From assembly GCF_000196795.1 (NCBI RefSeq), contig NC_014259.1:1798001-1862000 (forward strand): DNA of 64,000 nucleotides, read 5' to 3'. This DNA is from Acinetobacter oleivorans DR1. Its GTDB lineage: Bacteria; Pseudomonadota; Gammaproteobacteria; Pseudomonadales; Moraxellaceae. This document shows, one piece after another, positions 1-8,678 of the stretch. The notes under the pieces are model-generated. The model was not told the origin of the DNA and searched no databases. It saw only the letters and a program-made list of their open reading frames with translations. The position numbers were made by a program, and so were the translations under genes. Positions within the stretch are counted from its first letter, which is position 1; each line of letters starts with the position of its first letter.

Positions 1-1
1 A

Positions 2-451
2 ATCGCAGAAATGCATGGTACTTATTATTATGAAAATTATAATTTTGGACCTTTTTTTGAAGGAAAAGTGGCTACCAATTTAGCTGAGTTCTCTAACCGT
101 CTTTATAAAGACTCTAATAATATTTGGTTGGCAATAAAAAATAATAAGATTGTGGGTTCTGTTGCGATTGATGGTGAAGATTTAGGAAATAACGAGGCTC
201 ATCTTCGGTGGTTTATTTTAAGTGACGATTGTCGAGGACAGGGAATCGGCAAAAAGCTATTAAAAGAAGCAATAAACTTTTGTGATCAAAAGCAATTCTC
301 TGCTGTTCAATTATGGACGTTTAGTGGCCTTAGCGCCGCAAGAAAACTTTATGAAACTTTTGGTTTTAAGCTGACGAATGAATGGGAAGGAGACCAATGG
401 GGCAACACCATGTTAGAGCAACAATTTACACGGGTAAATAATGGAAATTAA
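2..451 (+). CDS. GNAT N-acetyltransferase, C-terminal part (cut by left edge)
   Basis: The reading frame is open to the left edge, and the first ATG (position 11) lies inside what looks like continuing protein. A GNAT fold is visible: a core strand with GSVAIDG, then the acetyl-CoA loop RGQGIGKKLL near residue 77 of the visible part, and a C-terminal ARKLYETFGFK segment typical of motif B. In related proteins, a tract like the first visible residues (HGTYYYENYNFG, FFE) links an N-terminal MarR-type winged helix to the GNAT domain. The full gene is therefore probably a MarR-GNAT fusion of about 300 residues that starts before the window. The acetylated substrate cannot be told from sequence. 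Confidence 0.8.
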   Translation: MAEMHGTYYYENYNFGPFFEGKVATNLAEFSNRLYKDSNNIWLAIKNNKIVGSVAIDGEDLGNNEAHLRWFILSDDCRGQGIGKKLLKEAINFCDQKQFSAVQLWTFSGLSAARKLYETFGFKLTNEWEGDQWGNTMLEQQFTRVNNGN

Positions 452-718
452 CCATAAGCTTTTCTCGACATAAATTTCTTATACTTAGAATGATTTTTTG
501 TGGGTAGATTGATTTATAAACAGTTGTACTTATAAATATTATTTCCCTTTCAAATTCTATTCATTTTTGACAAAATGAAACATGTCACAATGGTCAATTA
601 AAGTAATATGCCCATTAATAATTTTGCTTAAATTTTTGCAGGAATTGCGCATGCTACTTGTTAATTACTATACAATACAATCTCTTAACGAAAGTTTTTA
701 ATTAAAAATCTTAATGAT

Positions 719-1108
719 ATGTTAGAAGTATTTCGATCCACTTCAAGCAAACTGATATTGCTACTTGTTATTGTTTTAGTAGCTATTCTGCAATATCAAT
801 TTTGGTTAGGTGAGGGTGGCTATATCCCTCATCAAGCTCTTATGCAACAAATTCAGCAACAAGCTGAGGTAAATGAAGAGCTTAAAGAACGAAACCGTAT
901 TTTGGCAGCAGAGGTTTTTGACCTGAAAAATGGTACAGAAGCAATAGAAGAACATGCTCGCCTTGATCTTGGTTTGGTTAAACCTCACGAGACATTTGTT
1001 CAAATGAGTACGATCAGTACCCATTACAAACCTATTTATATTGACCCGAACGCTAAAGTTGATTTGGAAACGAATGAGACACCTGCATCCCCAGATATCC
1101 CGGACTAA
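719..1108 (+). CDS. ftsB: Cell division protein FtsB
   Basis: This is a small bitopic membrane protein of 129 residues. It has a short cytoplasmic tail, one hydrophobic helix at about residues 11-28, the FtsB-like QYQFWLGEGG juncture, then a coiled coil (roughly 38-75, with LKERNRILAAEVFDLKNG) and the conserved EEHARLDLGLVKPHE segment. FtsB partners FtsL and FtsQ in the divisome. The C-terminal tail is longer than in E. coli FtsB. The 3' end overlaps the start of ispD, an order common in gammaproteobacteria. The ATG at 719 has only a weak ribosome-binding site, but no better start is in frame. Confidence 0.92.
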   Translation: MLEVFRSTSSKLILLLVIVLVAILQYQFWLGEGGYIPHQALMQQIQQQAEVNEELKERNRILAAEVFDLKNGTEAIEEHARLDLGLVKPHETFVQMSTISTHYKPIYIDPNAKVDLETNETPASPDIPD

Positions 1109-1790
1109 ATTGTGGGCAGTAATTCCAGCTGCAGGATCAGGAAGTCGTTTTTCTAAAACTGAATTGAAGCAGTATCAATATATTCAGGATAGGACTGTTT
1201 TAGAACATACGATTGGCCGTATAAGCCAACTTCCATTAAATGGTTATGTTTTGGCAATTGGTGGACAAGATACCTTTGCTCAGACTCTAGCATTTCAAAA
1301 TATAGATAAGGCGCATTTTTGCATTGGTGGAGCTGAGCGAGTTCATTCAGTTTTAAATGCGTTAAATCATCTTTTAAATTTTGCTGATGAAAATGATTGG
1401 GTCCTTGTGCATGATGCGGCTCGCCCTTGTGTAACCCTTGATTGTTTAAATGCACTTGTTGCAAATGCAATTGAATCAAATGAGAGCGCTATTTTAGCAA
1501 TTCCTGTTCGTGATACTTTAAAGCAGGTTAAGTCAGGCAATCAAATTGATAAAACAGTTAGCCGAGATTTATTATGGCAAGCTCAAACTCCTCAAATTAC
1601 TAAAATCGGTAAACTAAAAAAAGCAATTGAACACGCTTTAGAAAATAACGTCACTATTACCGATGAGGCAAGTGCACTCGAGTATATGGGTGAAACTGTA
1701 CAGGTTGTAATGGGGCGTTCGGATAATATAAAAATTACCTATCCCGATGATTTAGAACTTGCACGTTTGATTCTGCAATCTCAGTCATAA
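1074..1790 (+). CDS. ispD: 2-C-methyl-D-erythritol 4-phosphate cytidylyltransferase IspD
   Basis: IspD transfers CMP from CTP to methylerythritol phosphate in the non-mevalonate isoprenoid pathway. The N-terminal nucleotide-binding loop AVIPAAGSGSRF is clear, followed by the family motifs VLVHDAARPC, IPVRDTLK and the C-terminal TDEASALEYMG. I chose ATG 1074 (238 residues) because it places the loop about 15 residues from the N-terminus as in the family; an upstream ATG at 1041 would add 11 residues translated inside ftsB. The start overlaps the ftsB end by 35 bases, which suggests coupling. A hairpin follows at 1804. Confidence 0.95.
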   Translation: MRHLHPQISRTKLWAVIPAAGSGSRFSKTELKQYQYIQDRTVLEHTIGRISQLPLNGYVLAIGGQDTFAQTLAFQNIDKAHFCIGGAERVHSVLNALNHLLNFADENDWVLVHDAARPCVTLDCLNALVANAIESNESAILAIPVRDTLKQVKSGNQIDKTVSRDLLWQAQTPQITKIGKLKKAIEHALENNVTITDEASALEYMGETVQVVMGRSDNIKITYPDDLELARLILQSQS

Positions 1791-1803
1791 TTCTATTATT
1801 TTT

Positions 1804-1842
1804 AACTTGCTTAGATGATTTGCCCATCTAAGTAAGTTTTCT
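1804..1842 (+). terminator. Terminator of ftsB-ispD
   Basis: A 14-bp stem with one G-U pair (1804-1817 with 1825-1838) and a 7-base loop is followed by TTTTCT. It sits 13 bases after the ispD stop codon and separates housekeeping genes from the pca operon. Confidence 0.8.
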
Positions 1843-1925
1843 ACATATCTATTTATAACCACTCATATTCTTTTACATTGATAAGTTTTATGATTTATCA
1901 AAATCGTACAACTATACTAGATAAT

Positions 1926-1960
1926 GTTCGATCATCGAACAAAAAATATTTATACCGAAC
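1926..1960 (+). promoter_or_regulatory. PcaU-type operator upstream of pcaI
   Basis: The perfect dyad GTTCGAT-C-ATCGAAC spans 1926-1940. A third half-site, ACCGAAC, lies at 1954-1960 in the same direction as the right arm and exactly 20 bases (two helical turns) after it. Palindrome plus downstream direct repeat is the layout published for PcaU and PobR sites in A. baylyi ADP1. The rest of 1843-2130 is AT-rich upstream region with no reading frame. The matching IclR regulator lies at 19366-20178 rather than next to pcaI. Confidence 0.8.
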
Positions 1961-2130
1961 AAAACCATGGTTTGATAACTAGATCAAATTACAAAAATTA
2001 TCAAGAATGTTTAAAAGGAAATCTAAGGGAAACACTCGGGATTGAGTGAAATATCTATCTGTTCATTCTGCCTCTGTGTGCCTAAATCTCTTATCTATTC
2101 CTTCCTGAATGAGCACAATGGAGTTGTCTA

Positions 2131-2802
2131 ATGATTGACAAAAGTAAGTCCTCTCTAAGCGAGGTACTATCGCAGATTAAAGATGGCGCGACCATTCTGA
2201 TTGGTGGTTTTGGTACCGCAGGACAACCCGCTGAACTCATTGATGGACTGATTGAACTCGGTGTTAAAGATTTAACGATTGTTAGTAATAACGCCGGTAA
2301 TGGCGATTATGGTCTGGCTAAACTGCTTAAGGCTGGTTCAGTTAAAAAAGTGATCTGTTCTTTCCCACGTCAGTCAGACTCTTATGTTTTTGATGAATTG
2401 TACCGTGCCGGAAAAGTCGAGCTTGAAGTAGTTCCGCAAGGTAATCTGGCTTGCCGTATTCAGGCAGCAGGTATGGGACTTGGTGCTGTGTTTACCCCAA
2501 CAGGTTTTGGAACACTTTTAGCTGAAGGCAAAGAAACCCGTGAAATTGATGGTAAAGATTACGTACTCGAATATCCGATCAAGGCGGACTTTGCCTTGAT
2601 TAAAGCTTACAAAGGCGACCGCTGGGGCAATCTGGTTTACCGTAAATCTGCACGTAACTTTGGTCCGATTATGGCCATGGCTGCTGATGTCACCATTGTT
2701 CAGGTGTCTGAAGTGGTTGAGCTAGGTGGATTAGATCCAGAGCACATCATCACCCCAGGTATCTTTGTACAGCACGTTGTACAAGTACAGCCCGCACAGT
2801 AA
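2131..2802 (+). CDS. pcaI: 3-oxoadipate CoA-transferase subunit A
   Basis: This subunit acts with PcaJ to move CoA from succinyl-CoA to 3-oxoadipate, the step before thiolysis. The 223 residues carry the SCOT alpha signature: GATILIGGFGTAGQPAELI near residues 19-37, then the NNAGNGDYGLAKL loop. It is the first gene of the pca-qui operon, 18 bases before pcaJ. The protein differs from the catI copy at 50672-51343 at one position (E in TREIDG, Q in catI), and the intergenic bases to the J gene are also identical. That points to gene conversion between the two operons. Confidence 0.95.
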   Translation: MIDKSKSSLSEVLSQIKDGATILIGGFGTAGQPAELIDGLIELGVKDLTIVSNNAGNGDYGLAKLLKAGSVKKVICSFPRQSDSYVFDELYRAGKVELEVVPQGNLACRIQAAGMGLGAVFTPTGFGTLLAEGKETREIDGKDYVLEYPIKADFALIKAYKGDRWGNLVYRKSARNFGPIMAMAADVTIVQVSEVVELGGLDPEHIITPGIFVQHVVQVQPAQ

Positions 2803-2820
2803 GCAATAAGGAGAAATAAC

Positions 2821-3474
2821 ATGAGCTACCAGAAACTCAGCCGTGACCAGATTGCAAAACGTGTGGCACAAGATATTCCAGATGGCGCCTATGTAAACTT
2901 AGGCATTGGTTTACCAACCAAGATTGCAAGCTACCTACCTAACGATAAAGATATTTTTCTTCATTCTGAAAATGGCCTGTTGGCTTTTGGCCCACCACCA
3001 GCGGCAGGTGAAGAAGACCCTGAACTGATTAATGCAGGTAAAGAGTTTGTGACCATGCTTGAAGGCGGCAGCTTTTTCCACCATGGCGACTCATTTGCGA
3101 TGATGCGTGGTGGACACCTTGATATTGCCGTGCTTGGCGCATTTCAGGTTGCAGCGAATGGTGATTTGGCGAACTGGCACACGGGTGCACCTGATGCGAT
3201 TCCTGCGGTGGGTGGTGCGATGGATTTAGCTGTAGGTGCTAAAAAAGTATTTATCACCACAGACCATGTGACCAAGCAAGGTGAGCCGAAGATTGTGGCT
3301 GAGCTGAGCTATCCGGTTACGGGTAAACACTGTGTTGATCGTATTTACACTGACCTGTGTGTGATTGACGTGACTAAAGATGGTTTAAAGGTGATTGAGA
3401 AAGTGGAAGGTCTTAGCTTTGATGAGTTACAGGCTTTGACTGGTGCAACTTTGATTGATGCGACTCAAGGGTAA
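2821..3474 (+). CDS. pcaJ: 3-oxoadipate CoA-transferase subunit B
   Basis: Beta subunit of the 3-oxoadipate:succinyl-CoA transferase. The catalytic glutamate motif SENGLLAFGP (about residues 49-58) and the glycine-rich LGIGLPTKIA are present, and 217 residues is the normal length. A strong ribosome-binding site (GGAGAAATAAC-ATG) sets the start. It is nearly identical to catJ (50003-50653): an S/T change at VAELSYPV and a different last few residues (DATQG against DATN). The homology tract ends there, about 15 bases before the stop codon. pcaF follows after 12 bases. Confidence 0.95.
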   Translation: MSYQKLSRDQIAKRVAQDIPDGAYVNLGIGLPTKIASYLPNDKDIFLHSENGLLAFGPPPAAGEEDPELINAGKEFVTMLEGGSFFHHGDSFAMMRGGHLDIAVLGAFQVAANGDLANWHTGAPDAIPAVGGAMDLAVGAKKVFITTDHVTKQGEPKIVAELSYPVTGKHCVDRIYTDLCVIDVTKDGLKVIEKVEGLSFDELQALTGATLIDATQG

Positions 3475-3486
3475 GGAAGTAGGGAA

Positions 3487-4698
3487 ATGACATTAAAAAA
3501 CGCTTATATCATCGATGCCATCCGTACTCCATTCGGCCGTTATGCTGGTGGCCTTGCTCCCGTTCGTGCCGATGACCTTGGCGCTGTACCGATTAAAGCA
3601 CTCATGCAGCGTAACCCAAATGTAGATTGGGAACAGGTCGATGATGTGATCTATGGCTGTGCCAACCAAGCCGGTGAAGATAACCGTAATGTCGGTCGTA
3701 TGTCAGCACTGCTTGCAGGTTTGCCGTATCAGGTTCCAGCAACCACCATTAACCGTTTGTGCGGTTCTTCACTCGATGCGATTGCTATTGCTGCCCGCGC
3801 CATTAAAGCAGGTGAAGCAAACTTGGTGATTGCAGGTGGTGTAGAAAGCATGAGCCGTGCACCTTATGTGATGGGTAAGTCTGACAGTGCTTTTGGCCGT
3901 AGCCAGAAGATTGAAGACACCACCATGGGATGGCGTTTCATTAACCCTAAACTTAAAGAATTGTATGGTGTAGACACCATGCCCCAGACTGCCGAAAACG
4001 TCGCTGAACAGTTTAACGTGAATCGTGCAGATCAGGACCAGTTTGCCTTGGTGAGCCAACAACGCACCGCAAGCGCGCAAGCCAAAGGCTTTTTTTCTAA
4101 AGAAATCGTGGCAGTTGAGATCCCTCAGCGTAAGGGTGATGCTGTTGTGATTGATACCGATGAACATCCACGTGCATCAACCACCCTTGAAGCTTTAAGC
4201 AAACTTAAACCTGTTGTCAAAGCAGATGGTTCTGTGACTGCGGGGAATGCTTCAGGTATTAACGATGGTGCAGCAGCATTGCTGATTGCTTCTGATGAGG
4301 CAGTTCAAGCTTACAATTTAAAACCACGTGCCAGAATCATTGCTTCAACAGCGGTGGGTGTAGAACCACGCATTATGGGTTTTGCTCCGGCACCAGCCAT
4401 TAAGAAACTACTTAAACAAGCCAACCTGACTTTAGATCAGATGGATGTGATTGAGCTCAATGAAGCCTTTGCTGCACAAGCTTTGGCCGTGACCCGTGAT
4501 TTAGGTTTGCCAGATGGTTCTGACAAGGTGAATCCAAATGGTGGTGCAATTGCTTTGGGTCATCCACTTGGTGCATCAGGTGCACGCCTAGTGACAACAG
4601 CATTAAACCAGCTTGAGCAAACAGGTGGTCGTTATGCCTTATGTTCAATGTGTATTGGTGTAGGCCAAGGCATCGCATTGATTATTGAGAGAGTCTAA
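3487..4698 (+). CDS. pcaF: 3-oxoadipyl-CoA thiolase
   Basis: Beta-ketoadipyl-CoA thiolase splits 3-oxoadipyl-CoA into succinyl-CoA and acetyl-CoA, the last step of the pathway. The 403-residue thiolase has the acyl-accepting Cys92 in INRLCGSSLDA, the GHPLGASGAR histidine motif and the C-terminal CSMCIGVGQG cysteine motif. It sits 12 bases after pcaJ and 2 bases before pcaB. The catF copy at 48397-49611 differs at only a few residues (for example S/T at GRSQ, E/K at KELYG, G/D at LPDG). The two diverge only at the first codons and at the last residues. Confidence 0.96.
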   Translation: MTLKNAYIIDAIRTPFGRYAGGLAPVRADDLGAVPIKALMQRNPNVDWEQVDDVIYGCANQAGEDNRNVGRMSALLAGLPYQVPATTINRLCGSSLDAIAIAARAIKAGEANLVIAGGVESMSRAPYVMGKSDSAFGRSQKIEDTTMGWRFINPKLKELYGVDTMPQTAENVAEQFNVNRADQDQFALVSQQRTASAQAKGFFSKEIVAVEIPQRKGDAVVIDTDEHPRASTTLEALSKLKPVVKADGSVTAGNASGINDGAAALLIASDEAVQAYNLKPRARIIASTAVGVEPRIMGFAPAPAIKKLLKQANLTLDQMDVIELNEAFAAQALAVTRDLGLPDGSDKVNPNGGAIALGHPLGASGARLVTTALNQLEQTGGRYALCSMCIGVGQGIALIIERV

Positions 4699-4700
4699 TC

Positions 4701-6059
4701 ATGAGCCACTTATATGCCAGTTTGTTTTATCAAAAAGACGTCACTGACATCTTTAGTGACTCATCTTTAATCACATATATGATTCAGGTTGAAGTTGCGT
4801 TAGCTCAAGCACAGGCAAAAGTTGGCGTGATTCCTCAAAATGCGGCTAATACCATTGCCCAAGTAGCTGAGCAGGCAATAGAAAAGTTTGATTTTTCCGC
4901 TTTGGCTGTCGCAACAGGTTTAGCTGGAAATATCGCAATTCCATTTGTAAAGCAGCTTACGGCAATTGTTAAAGATGTTGATGAAGATGCTTCACGTTAT
5001 GTGCATTGGGGCGCAACGAGTCAGGATATTTTAGACACAGCTTGTATTTTGCAATGCCGTGATGCGTTAAACATTGTGGAAGAACAACTTCAACATTGCT
5101 ACACCACTGCATTACACCAAGCTAAGCAATATCGCTATCAAGTCATGATTGGGCGTACATGGTTGCAGCAAGCTTTACCAATTACTTTAGGGCATAAGCT
5201 TGCTCGCTGGGCTTCTGCATTTAAACGTGATTTAGATCGTATTCAAGCAATGAAATCACGTGTACTCACTGCTCAGTTAGGCGGTGCTGTAGGTTCATTA
5301 GCTTCTTTGCAAGATCAAGGTTCACTTGTGGTCAGTGCATTTGCTCAGCAGCTGAATCTGACTGTACCGACAAGCACATGGCATGGTGAGCGCGACCGTA
5401 TTGTAGAAATCGCAAGTGTGCTTGGCATGATTGTTGGGAATACGGGCAAGATGGCACGTGATTGGTCACTCATGATGCAAACTGAAATTGCCGAATTGTT
5501 TGAACCAACTGCAAAGGGCCGTGGTGGTTCATCAACCATGCCTCATAAGCGGAATCCAGTTGCAGCAGCTTCAGTACTTGCAGCAGCAAATCGTGTACCA
5601 GCACTTATGTCTAGCATCTATCAAAGCATGGTGCAGGAACATGAGCGTAGCTTAGGCGCATGGCATGCAGAATGGTTAGCAATCCCTGAAATTTTTCAGC
5701 TTTGTGCTGGAGCATTAACTCGTACTGGTGAAGTTTTACAAGGTTTCGAAGTTAGTGCTGAGCATATGCAGCAGAACCTTGACTGTACCAACGGGCTGAT
5801 TATGGCAGAAGCTGTGATGATGGCGCTTGCTCCAAAAATTGGACGTTTAACTGCTCATCATGTTGTTGAAGCAGCTTGTAAAACAGCCGTGGCTCAAAAG
5901 CAGCATTTATCTAAGGTTGTTAGTCAGTTAGATGAAGTAAAAGAACATTTTAGTCAAACAGAAATTTTGGAAATATTTAAAGCAGAAAACTATTTGGGCA
6001 ACATTCAAGCTCAAATTGATGCTGTTCTGCAAGAAGCACAAGGAGGAGACATAAAGTGA
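4701..6059 (+). CDS. pcaB: 3-carboxy-cis,cis-muconate cycloisomerase
   Basis: PcaB lactonises 3-carboxymuconate to 4-carboxymuconolactone in the protocatechuate branch. It belongs to the fumarase/aspartase superfamily: the signature GGSSTMPHKRNP is at about residues 275-286 and the HWGATSQDILDT region near residue 95. Its 452 residues match the family. It starts 2 bases after pcaF and its TGA overlaps the GTG start of pcaD, so translation is probably coupled. Confidence 0.95.
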   Translation: MSHLYASLFYQKDVTDIFSDSSLITYMIQVEVALAQAQAKVGVIPQNAANTIAQVAEQAIEKFDFSALAVATGLAGNIAIPFVKQLTAIVKDVDEDASRYVHWGATSQDILDTACILQCRDALNIVEEQLQHCYTTALHQAKQYRYQVMIGRTWLQQALPITLGHKLARWASAFKRDLDRIQAMKSRVLTAQLGGAVGSLASLQDQGSLVVSAFAQQLNLTVPTSTWHGERDRIVEIASVLGMIVGNTGKMARDWSLMMQTEIAELFEPTAKGRGGSSTMPHKRNPVAAASVLAAANRVPALMSSIYQSMVQEHERSLGAWHAEWLAIPEIFQLCAGALTRTGEVLQGFEVSAEHMQQNLDCTNGLIMAEAVMMALAPKIGRLTAHHVVEAACKTAVAQKQHLSKVVSQLDEVKEHFSQTEILEIFKAENYLGNIQAQIDAVLQEAQGGDIK

Positions 6060-6841
6060 AACAGCTTATAACCAATCGACAAGGTAAACAGCTCGCTGTA
6101 TATACCGATGGATTAAAAGATGCTCCAGCACTTGTGTTATCTAACTCGTTAGGAACAGATCATGGAATGTGGCAGCCGCAAGTAGATGAGCTTAAAAGTC
6201 ATTTTAATGTCATTACATACGACACACGTGGTCATGGCGAAAGTGATGTGATCGCTGAAACATCTTTACAAAATTTAGGTGAAGATGTTGCTGATATTTT
6301 AGATGCCTTAGATATTAAAAAAGCTCATTTTTGTGGCATTTCAATGGGCGGAATTACAGGGCTTTGGTTAGCTATCCATTACCCAGAGCGCTTTCTAAGC
6401 ATTACTGTCGCAAATTCGGCGGCAAAAATTGGACAGGCTGAGGCGTGGTTGAGTCGCGCAGAATCAGTAGAACAAAATGGACTGGCTGAATTGGTTAAAA
6501 CTACGCATACACGTTGGTTTAGTGAAAAATTCGACTATCAACATAATGTGGTTGCTCAAACGACGATTCAAAGTCTGGCAAACACACCAGCACAAGGTTA
6601 TGCCAATGCGTGTCGTGCTTTAGCACATGCTGATTTAAGAGATGAAATTGCACAAATCCAGATCCCGGTATTGCTGGTTGCAGGGACATATGATCCGGTA
6701 ACTACAGTAGCAGATGCTGAGTTTATGCAGAATGCTATTAAGAACAGTCAAATTGCTAAATTGGAAGCATCTCATCTTTCTAATATCGAGCAACCGCAAA
6801 GATTTACTCAGGAATTGACTAGGTTTATTCAGCAAATCTAA
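6056..6841 (+). CDS. pcaD: 3-oxoadipate enol-lactonase (protocatechuate branch)
   Basis: PcaD hydrolyses the enol-lactone to 3-oxoadipate. It is an alpha/beta hydrolase of 261 residues with nucleophile Ser96 in GISMGG, an acid in AGTYDPVT and His in ASHLSNIEQP. It starts with GTG, preceded by AGGAGG at 6041-6046 and overlapping the pcaB stop. Unlike IJF, it has diverged widely from its counterpart catD (47607-48386), so the homogenised tract ends before D. Confidence 0.95.
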   Translation: MKQLITNRQGKQLAVYTDGLKDAPALVLSNSLGTDHGMWQPQVDELKSHFNVITYDTRGHGESDVIAETSLQNLGEDVADILDALDIKKAHFCGISMGGITGLWLAIHYPERFLSITVANSAAKIGQAEAWLSRAESVEQNGLAELVKTTHTRWFSEKFDYQHNVVAQTTIQSLANTPAQGYANACRALAHADLRDEIAQIQIPVLLVAGTYDPVTTVADAEFMQNAIKNSQIAKLEASHLSNIEQPQRFTQELTRFIQQI

Positions 6842-6883
6842 TAGCTTAGTAGTTTAAAAGGAATTGGCCTTAAGGAGGCAAAC

Positions 6884-8239
6884 ATGGCGTCTCAGGATTA
6901 CGCTGCACCAAATAAAAGTATCGATGCTCAAGCATTAATTAATGATGCTCCACTCAGTAAGTATCAATGGATGATTGCAATCATCTGTTTCTTAATTATT
7001 TTTACTGATGGTATCGATACTGCTGCAATGGGTTTTATCGCTCCAGCTTTGGCTCAAGACTGGGGTGTTGATCGCTCTCAGTTAGGCCCAGTGATGAGTG
7101 CTGCACTTGGTGGAATGATTATTGGAGCTTTGGTTTCTGGCCCAACAGCTGACCGTTTTGGTCGAAAAATCGTTTTAGCTTTTTCGATGCTTGTGTTTGG
7201 TGGTTTTACTTTAGCATCTGCTTATGCAACCAACTTAGATAGCCTTGTCGTTTTACGCTTTTTGACAGGTATTGGTTTGGGTGCAGCGATGCCAAATGCC
7301 ACCACATTATTCTCTGAATACTGTCCAACACGCATTCGTTCACTGCTGGTGACATGTATGTTCTGTGGCTACAACCTAGGTATGGCAACAGGTGGCTTTA
7401 TTAGTAGCTGGCTCATCCCGACCTACGGTTGGCACAGTCTATTTTTACTTGGCGGCTGGTCACCTTTGATCTTAATGGTTTTAGTGATTTTTGTCTTACC
7501 TGAGTCTTACCGCTTTTTAATTGTTAAAGGTAAGAACCCTGAAAAAGTACGCAAGATTTTAAATCATATCGCGCCAACTCAAGTTCAAAATGCGACTGCA
7601 TTCCACGTACCTGAAGAGAAAACTGAAACAGCTCAAAAGAAAAATGTCTTTGGAATTATGTTTTCTAAACCATATGCAAAAGGAACACTTTTACTTTGGT
7701 TGACCTATTTCATGGGCTTAGTGGTTGTTTACTTGCTTACAAGCTGGTTACCAACACTGATGCGTGAAACAGGTGCTTCAATGGAGCGTGCTGCATTTAT
7801 TGGTGGATTGTTCCAGTTTGGTGGTGTGGTAAGTGCATTATTCATCGGTTGGGCGATGGATAAATTTAACCCGAACCGAGTTATTGCCATTTTCTACTTT
7901 GCTGCGGGTCTATTTGCGATTGCTGTTGGTCAAAGCTTAGGAAATTCAACATTACTTGCTGTACTCGTTCTTTGTGCCGGTATCGCGATTAATGGTGCGC
8001 AATCTTCAATGCCAGCGTTAAGTGCTCGTTTCTATCCAACGCAGTGCCGTGCAACAGGTGTGTCTTGGATGACGGGTATTGGTCGTTTCGGTGCGGTATT
8101 TGGTGCTTGGATTGGTGCCGTACTACTTGGTAATGATTGGTCGTTTACTGCCATTCTCAGTTTATTACTAATTCCAGCGACTGCTGCGGCTGTTGCTGTA
8201 TTTGTTAAATCACTTGTTGCGCATACCGATGCAACTTAA
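6884..8239 (+). CDS. pcaK: MFS transporter for 4-hydroxybenzoate/protocatechuate, PcaK-like
   Basis: This is an inner-membrane importer of the aromatic acid:H+ symporter family. The 451 residues show about 12 membrane helices, with the family signature DGIDTAAMGF in helix 1 and the loop motif GPTADRFGRK between helices 2 and 3. A cytoplasmic loop rich in K/E lies near the middle. It stands between pcaD and pcaC as in A. baylyi ADP1. TAAGGAGG precedes the ATG. The exact substrate is inferred from position and family. Confidence 0.92.
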   Translation: MASQDYAAPNKSIDAQALINDAPLSKYQWMIAIICFLIIFTDGIDTAAMGFIAPALAQDWGVDRSQLGPVMSAALGGMIIGALVSGPTADRFGRKIVLAFSMLVFGGFTLASAYATNLDSLVVLRFLTGIGLGAAMPNATTLFSEYCPTRIRSLLVTCMFCGYNLGMATGGFISSWLIPTYGWHSLFLLGGWSPLILMVLVIFVLPESYRFLIVKGKNPEKVRKILNHIAPTQVQNATAFHVPEEKTETAQKKNVFGIMFSKPYAKGTLLLWLTYFMGLVVVYLLTSWLPTLMRETGASMERAAFIGGLFQFGGVVSALFIGWAMDKFNPNRVIAIFYFAAGLFAIAVGQSLGNSTLLAVLVLCAGIAINGAQSSMPALSARFYPTQCRATGVSWMTGIGRFGAVFGAWIGAVLLGNDWSFTAILSLLLIPATAAAVAVFVKSLVAHTDAT

Positions 8240-8254
8240 TAGAGGTCTATGACA

Positions 8255-8668
8255 ATGAATGATGAACAACGCTATAAACAAGGCATTGAGGTGCGGACTG
8301 AAGTTTTGGGTGAAAAGCATGTTGGTCGGTCTTTGCAAAACTTAAATGACTTTAACCAAGATTTTCAAAACTTTATTAGCCGTTACGCATGGGGTGAGGT
8401 GTGGTCTCGTCCGGGCCTACCGCGTCATACACGTAGTTTAGTGACGATCGCAATTTTATTGGCGCTTGGCCGCGAAGATGAACTACGCATGCATTTACGT
8501 GCTTGCTTCAACAATGGCGTAACCAAAGAAGATTTAAAAGAGTTGATCTTACATAGCTCACTCTATGCAGGTTTACCTGCTGCAAATGCTGCAATGCATA
8601 TGGCCGAAGAAGTCTTTAAAGAGTTGGGAATAGAAGTCAACTCAGTTGCAGCAAAAGAACAGGATTAA
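8255..8668 (+). CDS. pcaC: 4-carboxymuconolactone decarboxylase
   Basis: PcaC decarboxylates 4-carboxymuconolactone to the 3-oxoadipate enol-lactone used by PcaD. It is a small AhpD-like all-helical protein. The conserved core TRSLVTIAILLALGREDELRMH and the later LILHSSLYAGLPAANAA are visible. I prefer ATG 8255 over ATG 8249, because the AGAGGT at 8241-8246 is then 8 bases away instead of 2. It is a stand-alone gene here, not fused with PcaD as in some bacteria. Confidence 0.93.
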   Translation: MNDEQRYKQGIEVRTEVLGEKHVGRSLQNLNDFNQDFQNFISRYAWGEVWSRPGLPRHTRSLVTIAILLALGREDELRMHLRACFNNGVTKEDLKELILHSSLYAGLPAANAAMHMAEEVFKELGIEVNSVAAKEQD

Positions 8669-8678
8669 GGAGATAAAG

